Positions 1-5,621 of a DNA stretch of 7,213 nt are shown here, in pieces. The notes beneath the pieces are model-generated. The model saw nothing but the letters and a program-made list of their open reading frames with translations. It made no database searches and was not told where the DNA came from. Positions within the stretch are counted from its first letter, which is position 1. Each line of letters begins with the position of its first letter. This DNA is from Elusimicrobiota bacterium (GTDB taxonomy: Bacteria > Elusimicrobiota > Elusimicrobia > Elusimicrobiales > UBA9959). The stretch spans positions 1 to 7,213 of the forward strand of contig JAKLEK010000073.1 in NCBI GenBank assembly GCA_022703115.1. The letters run 5' to 3'. The translations under genes were made by a program, and so were the position numbers.

Positions 1-1895
1 GGCGGCGACTTCTTGGTGATATGCGACGCCGTGCCGATTATCTGGTACTGGTTCTTCTGGTACAGGGAATAATTCGCTATATCGGAATACGAAACCTTCT
101 TCGAGCCGTCCCCGTTCATCACGTGGGCGTCCTCGCAACGTACTTCCTCCGCCTTCAGCCCCAGCATCTCCGCCCCGGTCGCCAGGATCTGGCGCTTGGC
201 GTCGGCGGCGGCCTTGCGCACCGCCTCGCCGGAAAGATAAGTGGTGGAAGAAGCGTAAGCGCCGACGTCGAACGGCGTCATATCCGTGTCGGACGAATAG
301 ACTATCATCTTCTCAACATCGGTCTCCAGCTCTTCCGCCGCGATCTGCGCCAGCACCGTATCCGAGCCGGTCCCCAGGTCCGTGGCCCCCACGTTCAGAT
401 TGAACGAACCGTCCTCGTTTATCTTTATCGACGCGGCGCCCATATCTATATCGGGGATGGACGAACCCTGCATCAGGCAGGCCATGCCTATCCCGCGGCG
501 ATAGCGCCCGGTCTTGGTCCGCCAGTCCGTCCTATCTTTCCAGCCGGCGGCTTCGGCCCCCCGCGTTATGCACTCGCCAAGGGCGTTGGAGCCCACGGTC
601 ATCGGCACGCCCTCGCGGCCCTCACCCAGGGCCTGGAAGATGGGCGAGCCCTCTCCCGGGCGGATATGGTTCATCCGGCGGAACTCCAGCGGGTCCATGC
701 CTATGGCCTCGGCCATGTGGTCCATCAGCGACTCGATGGCGAAGAAAGCCTGCGTGGCCCCGAAACCACGGTACGCGCCGCCCACCGGCAGATTTGTGTA
801 GTAGGACTTGCCGTCGAAGAGGATGTTCTCGCAATGGTAGAGCGGCAGCGTCTTGCCTCCGGAACACGACACGACGGTGAGGCCGTGGCCTCCGTAGGCG
901 CCGGTGTTGTTGACGCACTCCAGCCCTATCGCGGTTATGGTCCCGTCCTTCTTCACTCCGGCGCGCAGACGGATCCGGAACGGATGACGCGTACGGCCGG
1001 TGCGGAACATCTCCTCCCGGTCGAAACGCCACAGGACCGCGCGTCCTGTGCGAAGAGCGAACATGGCGGTCACGTCGTCCAGCAGCACTTCCTGCTTGCA
1101 GCCGAAACCGCCGCCAATGCGCGGCTTTATGACCCGTATGCGCCGCACCGGGATCCCCAGGGTCTGCGCCACGATTCGGCGGCAGTGGAACGGCACCTGC
1201 GTGGAAGTCGTTATTATGATGCGTCCCGACGGCGCCATCTGGGCCAGGGAGGTATAGGGCTCTATCGGGCAGTGCTGGGCGTAAGGCGTCTCATAGGTCT
1301 CGTCGAAAGCGAAGTCCGCCTCTTTCATCCCTTTTTCGAAGCTCCCAGCTTCGCAGGCCACGTGCGCCACAAGGTTCTTTTTCGGTTCGTAGACTATCGG
1401 GATCGGCACATGGGCTTCGGGCTCGTCGTGGATCACCGGCGCGCCGGGCGCCATGGCCTCGTCGAGCGTGAAGACGGGTTTCAGGACCTCGTACTCGACC
1501 TTTATCGCCTCGAGCGCGGCCAGCGCCTGCTCTTCCGTCTCGGCGGCCACCGCGGCCACGCGGTCGCCCACGAAACGCACCTTGGAGTCGAACATGAAAG
1601 TATCGTAAGGAGAGGGTTCCGGAAAGCCCTGCCCCGCGGTGCAGTGGGCGATGCGCGGCACGTTCCCGTGCCACAGCACGCACTTCACTCCCGGCATTTT
1701 TTCAGCCTTAGAAACGTCCAGCTTCTTTATGCGGGCGTGCGCGTGCGGGCTCCAGAGCATCTTCACCGTTAGCGCGTCCTTCGGAACGAAATCGGCGGTA
1801 TAGGAGTCGCGGCCGAGCGCAAGCTGCATCGCATCGATCTTGACGACGGAGCGGTTCACCTGCCTGAATTTGCCGGTCCTTTCGCCGCGGGTCAT
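1..1895 (-). CDS. Molybdenum hydroxylase large (molybdopterin-binding) subunit, C-terminus cut by window edge
   Basis: Catalytic subunit of a xanthine dehydrogenase/aldehyde oxidase-family enzyme, which hydroxylates its substrate at a molybdopterin centre in the cytoplasm. About 631 residues are visible. An a/b hammerhead domain lies at about residues 25-137 and the cofactor-binding domains follow. Visible cofactor-loop motifs are GGGFG (261-265), AYRGFG (374-379), DLGTGSDT (506-513) and ASSTT (548-552). AYRGFG, rather than AYRCSFR, excludes form I CO dehydrogenase. The residue after GGGFGCK is Gln268, where bovine xanthine oxidase has substrate-binding Glu802, and the Arg880 position looks like Leu, so xanthine should not be assumed. 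Relatives run about 750-780 residues, so the last part, including the catalytic GVGE glutamate, lies outside. The ATG overlaps the 2Fe-2S gene stop (ATGA), with a G-rich AAGGGGG Shine-Dalgarno just upstream. Family is certain, substrate unknown. Confidence 0.95.
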   Translation of the reverse strand, partial: MTRGERTGKFRQVNRSVVKIDAMQLALGRDSYTADFVPKDALTVKMLWSPHAHARIKKLDVSKAEKMPGVKCVLWHGNVPRIAHCTAGQGFPEPSPYDTFMFDSKVRFVGDRVAAVAAETEEQALAALEAIKVEYEVLKPVFTLDEAMAPGAPVIHDEPEAHVPIPIVYEPKKNLVAHVACEAGSFEKGMKEADFAFDETYETPYAQHCPIEPYTSLAQMAPSGRIIITTSTQVPFHCRRIVAQTLGIPVRRIRVIKPRIGGGFGCKQEVLLDDVTAMFALRTGRAVLWRFDREEMFRTGRTRHPFRIRLRAGVKKDGTITAIGLECVNNTGAYGGHGLTVVSCSGGKTLPLYHCENILFDGKSYYTNLPVGGAYRGFGATQAFFAIESLMDHMAEAIGMDPLEFRRMNHIRPGEGSPIFQALGEGREGVPMTVGSNALGECITRGAEAAGWKDRTDWRTKTGRYRRGIGMACLMQGSSIPDIDMGAASIKINEDGSFNLNVGATDLGTGSDTVLAQIAAEELETDVEKMIVYSSDTDMTPFDVGAYASSTTYLSGEAVRKAAADAKRQILATGAEMLGLKAEEVRCEDAHVMNGDGSKKVSYSDIANYSLYQKNQYQIIGTASHITKKSP

Positions 1896-2410
1896 TTCTT
1901 CGCCCCCTTGCCGGAGCGCCCCGGAGCGGGGCTCCCGCCGGCCCTGCGGTCGAAAACCCGCCGTAGGGCCAGCCAGATCTTCTCGTAACCGGTGCAGCGG
2001 CAGAGATTGCCGTCCATATATTCCCTGGCTATCTCGTCGGAAAGGTCTTTCTCGCTCTCCATGAGCGCGGTCGCGCTCATCACTATGCCCGGAATGCAGT
2101 ACCCGCACTGCACGGCGCCGGCGGCCGCCAGCTCGTTCTGGACCTCGCCGGGTCTCTCGAAAGTTCCCACGCTCTCTATGGTGCGGATCTCCCGGCCTTC
2201 GGCCTGCATGGCGTACAGCAGACAGCCGTAGACCGCCCGGCCGTCCATTATGACGGTACAGGCGCCGCAAGTGCCCTGGCCGCAGCCGTATTTGCTGCCG
2301 CGGTAGCCCTCGCGGCGCAGCAGGTCCAGAAGCTTTTCGTCGGGACGCGTGGCGAAGGTCTTCTTCTCGCCGTTGAGGGTGAAAGAAACCGAGCGGGTCC
2401 CTTTTCGCAT
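1892..2410 (-). CDS. Molybdenum hydroxylase small subunit, two [2Fe-2S] clusters
   Basis: Electron-transfer subunit of the hydroxylase, 172 residues, close to the family size of about 150-170. The N-terminal plant-ferredoxin fold holds the first cluster at Cys43, Cys48, Cys51 and Cys63 (CGQGTCGAC plus a later Cys). The C-terminal helical domain holds the second at Cys102, Cys105, Cys137 and Cys139, in QCGYC and CRCTGY. All eight ligands are present, so it should be functional. It passes electrons from the molybdenum centre to the FAD subunit. I chose the ATG at 2410 because it follows GGAGG by 8 bases and gives the normal N-terminus; the frame is open further upstream to 2521, but that would be a non-homologous extension inside the FAD gene. 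It overlaps the FAD gene stop by one base (TGATG) and the large-subunit start by four (ATGA). The C-terminal tail (about 155-172) is basic and probably disordered. Confidence 0.97.
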   Translation of the reverse strand: MRKGTRSVSFTLNGEKKTFATRPDEKLLDLLRREGYRGSKYGCGQGTCGACTVIMDGRAVYGCLLYAMQAEGREIRTIESVGTFERPGEVQNELAAAGAVQCGYCIPGIVMSATALMESEKDLSDEIAREYMDGNLCRCTGYEKIWLALRRVFDRRAGGSPAPGRSGKGAKK

Positions 2411-3261
2411 CAGTCGTTCCTCCCCCGCGCGAATTCCGCGGCGCGCGCCAGCGCGTCCGTCAGGGAGACCTCGGCGAGCTCCCGGACGTAATCGGCGCTC
2501 ATTCCTTCCTGTCCGATCCATCTGGCGTCCCCGGCGGCCAGCGCCGCAGCGGCGCGGAAAGTCTCCGCGGACGGCTCCCTGCCGGCCAGCGCGGCCTCCA
2601 CGGAACGCAGACGCTTCGGGAACGGAATGGCGCTGCCCGCGGCCACGCGGGCCGAGGCTATGCGCCCGCCCTCCAGCTCAAGCAGCGCCGCCACGGTCAC
2701 GAGAGAGAAAGCCGCGGCGGTGCGCGACGCCTTGACCGAACCGAAGCCGTGGTGGGCCTTCAGGACCGGTATCCTGACGGCGGCCAGGATATCGCCGCCG
2801 GCGAAGCGGCCGGCCGGCTGCGAGGCGAAGAAATCGTCGGCCGGCACTTCCGCGCGCTTTTTCCCGCCGGTATAGACCAGCATGCGCGCGTTCATCGCCA
2901 GCAGCACCACCGGCAGGTCGGCCCAGGGGAAAACGCGGCAGATATTGCCGCCTATGGTGGAAACGTTCCTGATCTGATGAGTGGAAATGCGGCGGCAGAT
3001 CTCGTGCATGGCCCAGCGGGGCCCTCTGCGGCGCTGGATGTCGGCGAGCGGAGTCGCCGCGCCGATCTCGAAGAAATCCCCTTCCCGGCGTATATAGGAA
3101 AGCCCGAGCCGGGTTATATCCACCGCGGTGACCGGCGTTCTGCCCCGCATAAAATGCAGCGCGGTTCCGCCGGCCAGCGGCATACCCTTCGGCCCGAGCT
3201 CGCGCAGGACCGCCCGGGCCTCTTTAAGGGTGGAAGGCCTCACGAATTCGCGCAGTTTCAT
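2410..3261 (-). CDS. Molybdenum hydroxylase medium subunit, FAD-binding
   Basis: FAD subunit of the hydroxylase, 283 residues, the usual length for stand-alone medium subunits (CoxM/XdhB type). The N-terminal FAD_binding_5-type domain (about 1-170) shows PLAGGT (28-33), part of the FAD pyrophosphate-binding loop, and STIGGN (101-106), the second FAD-contacting loop. The C-terminal CO_deh_flav_C-type domain begins near 173 with FGSVKASRTAAAFSLVTVA. Electrons from the 2Fe-2S subunit reach FAD and then NAD or another acceptor; which one cannot be read here. The ATG overlaps the stop of the upstream CsgG-like gene by one base (TGATG), and I see no clear Shine-Dalgarno, so translation probably depends on re-initiation by ribosomes finishing that gene. 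No cysteine motif for an extra 4Fe-4S cluster, as found in 4-hydroxybenzoyl-CoA reductase, is present. Confidence 0.95.
   Translation of the reverse strand: MKLREFVRPSTLKEARAVLRELGPKGMPLAGGTALHFMRGRTPVTAVDITRLGLSYIRREGDFFEIGAATPLADIQRRRGPRWAMHEICRRISTHQIRNVSTIGGNICRVFPWADLPVVLLAMNARMLVYTGGKKRAEVPADDFFASQPAGRFAGGDILAAVRIPVLKAHHGFGSVKASRTAAAFSLVTVAALLELEGGRIASARVAAGSAIPFPKRLRSVEAALAGREPSAETFRAAAALAAGDARWIGQEGMSADYVRELAEVSLTDALARAAEFARGRND
2419..2426 (-). promoter_or_regulatory. Ribosome binding site of the 2Fe-2S subunit gene
   Basis: Minus-strand GGGGGAGG, with GGAGG ending 8 bases before the ATG at 2410. It lies inside the end of the FAD-subunit gene and fixes the start of the 2Fe-2S gene at 2410 rather than farther upstream. 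Confidence 0.75.
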
Positions 3262-4556
3262 CAGAAAGCGACGCCGATACCGGCCAGGAATTTGCCGCCC
3301 GAAAGCTTTATCGTGTCGGATTCGCCCTCGAAGCCGCGGTCGAATTCCATGCTGTTGGATTCCAGGCGCATTTCGGTGAACAGGGACATGTTGTTCTCAA
3401 GCCTGAAACGTATGCCGATGGGCAGGCGCACCATCAGGCCGGGGCTGAATTCCGTAGCCGGGGCGGCGCGGTTGGAACCCCAGACGTCCGGCAGATCTAT
3501 AGTATTCAGCGACAATCCCAGGCCCACTCCGGTATAAGGATTGACCACTTTGCCGGGGATCCTGAGGAGCAGGTCGAAGCTCATGCCGAAAGTCTTCACG
3601 GTGGCGTAACTGTTGCCGGAGAAGGTGAACGAACCCGGCGCGCCGCCGTTCAGCGACCAGGTGGTGCCCTGCGCGGCGATGTTCCTCTTCTCGTAGGACA
3701 TTTCGAAATCGCCGCCTATCACGCTGTTGCCGAAGCCTCCGACGCGCATGGCCAGCGGCCCGAACCCTTCCGTCTTCAGTTCCTCGAACGTGACGCTCCT
3801 GTAAGCCCTGTTGCCGCAGGAGGGGCAGACGATGCCCAGCTCGGTGACCGGAACGATGTTCGCGTTGGCATTGGAGAACTCCATGTCCATCTTGGGAGAA
3901 CCGAAGCCGTAGAACACCTCAAAAAATCCGAATTCGTATTTCCCGCGCTGGCGCGGCGCCGGCTTCGGATAATAGCCGGCCGGCTGAGGCTGCTGGTAGT
4001 AAGCCGGCTGAGGCTGAGGCTGCGCCTGCGGCTGGTACTGCGGAGGGGCCTGCTGCGGGGTGGCGGCGTCGCCGACCCAGTCCTTCTCCACGCTGACCTG
4101 CGACGCGCCTATGGCCTGGGCCGTCTCGGTCTTGATGAGGCGGGCGTTGACCTCTATCCTCCCGGCCTGCATCTCCACCAGAGTGCCGGTCACTATGGCC
4201 TCGACGCCGAGCAGCTTGCCGAGCTGCTGCGTGCTGGCCGCGTCCATCCCGCCGGAATTCTGCAGCTTGAGCTCGCTCATGACCTTGTCAAGCATGCTGC
4301 GTTCCACGATCTCGAACTTGTTCAGCTTTATCAGCTTCATCGTGATGCGTTCGGAGACCACGGCGCCGTCCTTGTTCGCCTCGCGCCCGTCCGCGTAGGA
4401 GAAAGGAATGATGGCTATCTTCTTATTGCCGAGCCCTGAACCGGCTTCAGCTATCTCCTTCGCCAGGGTCACGTACGGGTCTTCCGCGCGGGCCGGGGCG
4501 CACAGGCCTAAAACCGCCGCCGCAAAAGCCATAACGAATATTTTACGGTCCTTCAT
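3261..4556 (-). CDS. Secreted CsgG-like domain protein with Pro/Gln linker and C-terminal outer-membrane barrel-like domain
   Basis: Predicted envelope protein of 431 residues; function unknown. A signal peptide (1-24) has a basic start, a hydrophobic core and an ARA|ED cleavage site. Residues about 45-160 resemble the CsgG/FlgO/LpoB type: KKIAIIPF, then a helix with FEIVERSMLDKVMSEL, then LLGVEAIVTGTL. A linker (about 163-204) is rich in Pro, Gln and Tyr. Residues about 206-431 alternate polar and hydrophobic residues with many glycines and aromatics and end in GIGVAF, like a small outer-membrane barrel closing on Phe. A CPSC motif (244-247) sits in a probable loop. The ATG at 4556 is preferred because GGAGG lies 9 bases upstream; an in-frame ATG at 4574 lacks this. 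Cys19 is preceded by Leu, a poor lipobox, unlike lipoprotein CsgG. Its stop overlaps the FAD-subunit start (TGATG). The CsgG-like call is firm; the barrel is inferred. Confidence 0.85.
   Translation of the reverse strand: MKDRKIFVMAFAAAVLGLCAPARAEDPYVTLAKEIAEAGSGLGNKKIAIIPFSYADGREANKDGAVVSERITMKLIKLNKFEIVERSMLDKVMSELKLQNSGGMDAASTQQLGKLLGVEAIVTGTLVEMQAGRIEVNARLIKTETAQAIGASQVSVEKDWVGDAATPQQAPPQYQPQAQPQPQPAYYQQPQPAGYYPKPAPRQRGKYEFGFFEVFYGFGSPKMDMEFSNANANIVPVTELGIVCPSCGNRAYRSVTFEELKTEGFGPLAMRVGGFGNSVIGGDFEMSYEKRNIAAQGTTWSLNGGAPGSFTFSGNSYATVKTFGMSFDLLLRIPGKVVNPYTGVGLGLSLNTIDLPDVWGSNRAAPATEFSPGLMVRLPIGIRFRLENNMSLFTEMRLESNSMEFDRGFEGESDTIKLSGGKFLAGIGVAF
3979..4026 (-). repeat. Imperfect tandem repeat encoding the Pro/Gln/Tyr linker
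   Basis: The 14-mer GCCGGCTGAGGCTG (plus-strand reading) occurs at 3979-3992 and again at 4003-4016, 24 bases apart. Shorter GGCTGAGGCT-like pieces lie around it. This is an in-frame repeat coding QPQP/YYQQ-type linker residues in the CsgG-like/barrel protein, and its copy number could vary without breaking the frame. Confidence 0.6.
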
Positions 4557-4729
4557 AAAGCACAGCCTCCGCATTATACCCCATAGCCTCGGGCCGGGGC
4601 GGTCTGCTCGCACGATGTCCGGCGAAACTCCTGTCCGAAAGGTCCTCGCGCGGACCGCGACCGGTCCGGACGCGCGAGCGTCCCTATAGGGAAATATATC
4701 ATATTCCGGTTTGCCGGCGGTAGGGGACT
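4557..4729 (-). promoter_or_regulatory. Intergenic control region with palindrome and GC-rich hairpin before the CsgG-like gene
   Basis: This 173-base gap between xdhC and the CsgG-like gene is the largest in the block. It holds a perfect 12-base palindrome TCCCTATAGGGA (4681-4692). Beside it is an inverted repeat whose outer arms CTCGCGCG (4645-4652) and CGCGCGAG (4671-4678) pair over 8 bp, with an inner GACC/GGTC pairing (4653-4656 with 4663-4666). On the minus strand TATGAT (4703-4698), one mismatch from a -10 box, lies just before the palindrome, but I find no matching -35. A promoter whose start region is covered by an operator palindrome would fit this layout. The hairpin has no following T-run, so it is not a classic terminator. 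The palindromes are seen directly; the regulatory role is inferred. Confidence 0.45.
4566..4570 (-). promoter_or_regulatory. Ribosome binding site of the CsgG-like/barrel gene
   Basis: Minus-strand GGAGG located 9 bases before the ATG at 4556. It decides for this start over the in-frame ATG at 4574, which would place GGAGG inside the coding region and add six residues ahead of a well-formed signal peptide. Confidence 0.75.
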
Positions 4730-5539
4730 TTACGCGGCCGAGGTCACGCGCATATGTTTTCCTTTTCTCCCGTAATGCAGCATGACGATCTGCGAGATGA
4801 CGGATACAGCTATCTCGCCGGGGGCCTTGCCGCCGAGGTCCAGGCCTATCGGGGAATAGACCCTGGGGTCCTTGAGAGGGTAAAGTTTTTTAGACGCGGC
4901 CCTGCGGAAGGTCTCGCGCACTTTATCGGCGCTCCCTATCATGCCTATGTATGCGGCCCGGGTACGCATCGCCGCCTCCAGGCATTCCCTGTCCAGGGCA
5001 TGGCCGCGGGTCACTATCACCACATAAGTATTTTCGTCGACGCCGGCCAGGGCCACGGCCTTATGCGGTTCCTCCACGATGATATCCGAGGCGTCCGGGA
5101 ACCTTTCCCGGTTCGCGAATTCAGGCCGGTCGTCCGCGACGACGCAGGGATACCCGGCCAGTCCGGCCGCGCGGGCGATCTTCGCTCCCACATGCCCGGC
5201 GCCGAGGATGAGTATCTTCAAGGGGCTCTTGTATACGTCGATGAACACTTCCGCGCGGCCCATGCAGATCATTCCGGTGTTCCCGTCCGGCTTAAGGTCG
5301 AAAACGAATTTTCCGCCGGCGCCCTTTTTGACGCAGGCGGCGGCCTGCCGTATCACCAGCGCTTCCAGCGTCCCCCCGCCGACCGTCCCCTCTATGGAGG
5401 AGTCGCCGAAGACCAGCATTTTGGCGCCCGCTTCCCGCGGGGTGGACCCGTCCACCGATATCACGGTGACGAAAGCGACGCTCTTACCGGCGTCGATGGC
5501 TTCGCAGAGCATTTTGAGCAGGTTGCGTGCTTCGTTCAT
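4730..5539 (-). CDS. xdhC: XdhC-family molybdenum cofactor maturation protein
   Basis: Accessory factor, 269 residues, full length for the family. In Rhodobacter capsulatus XdhC binds molybdenum cofactor, supports its sulfuration and hands it to the hydroxylase; the same role is likely here. The N-terminal XdhC/CoxI domain shows GSTPREAGAKM (31-41), GTVGGGTLEA (51-60) and a conserved Cys92 in GMICMG. The C-terminal Rossmann-type domain has KILILGAGHVG (108-118), a DDRPEF turn (136-141), TRGHALD (178-184), YIGMIGS (197-203) and PIGLDLGGKAPGEIAVSV (230-247). The usual CGG after the cysteine is CMG here, a Gly-to-Met change at 93. The ATG at 5539 has no clear Shine-Dalgarno. It lies 82 bases after the permease gene and 173 before the CsgG-like gene. 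Family assignment is very secure, and its matching hydroxylase lies downstream in the same block. Confidence 0.95.
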   Translation of the reverse strand: MNEARNLLKMLCEAIDAGKSVAFVTVISVDGSTPREAGAKMLVFGDSSIEGTVGGGTLEALVIRQAAACVKKGAGGKFVFDLKPDGNTGMICMGRAEVFIDVYKSPLKILILGAGHVGAKIARAAGLAGYPCVVADDRPEFANRERFPDASDIIVEEPHKAVALAGVDENTYVVIVTRGHALDRECLEAAMRTRAAYIGMIGSADKVRETFRRAASKKLYPLKDPRVYSPIGLDLGGKAPGEIAVSVISQIVMLHYGRKGKHMRVTSAA

Positions 5540-5589
5540 GGATATATTCTACTTTATTCGGCCGACGGCTACGGCATCCGGTGCGCGGA

Positions 5590-5607
5590 CCGCCCTCTCA
5601 AGGGCGG
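5590..5607 (-). other. Short stem-loop between the permease and xdhC genes
   Basis: A perfect 7-bp stem CCGCCCT/AGGGCGG with a 4-base loop lies 14 bases after the permease stop codon. On the minus strand it is followed by TCCGCGCACC rather than a T-run, so an intrinsic terminator is doubtful. It could protect or process the 3' end of the permease message, or weaken read-through into xdhC. Confidence 0.4.
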
Positions 5608-5621
5608 GAGCGGCATGCGCT

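Noticed and set aside
21..1772. Long plus-strand open frame of 583 codons
   Set aside because: It is antisense to the molybdopterin subunit, whose minus-strand frame carries all family motifs. The plus-strand translation is rich in Arg, His and Gly with no recognisable domain; GC-rich DNA opens such frames.
1..1895. Form I CO dehydrogenase large subunit
   Set aside because: The active-site loop reads AYRGFG, not the AYRCSFR loop with the copper-binding cysteine.
2411..2521. Upstream extension of the 2Fe-2S subunit to an ATG at 2521
   Set aside because: The added residues lie within the FAD gene and do not resemble the family, and the ATG at 2410 has a good ribosome site and the normal N-terminus.
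4500..4502. Cys19 of the CsgG-like protein as a lipoprotein cysteine
   Set aside because: The residue before it is Leu, whereas a lipobox needs Gly, Ala or Ser there; ARA|ED is a better signal peptidase I site.
4573..4578. Perfect TATAAT on the minus strand before the CsgG-like gene
   Set aside because: A start point 6-7 bases downstream would fall inside the GGAGG ribosome site, and there is no -35 match 16-18 bases upstream, so it is a poor promoter candidate.
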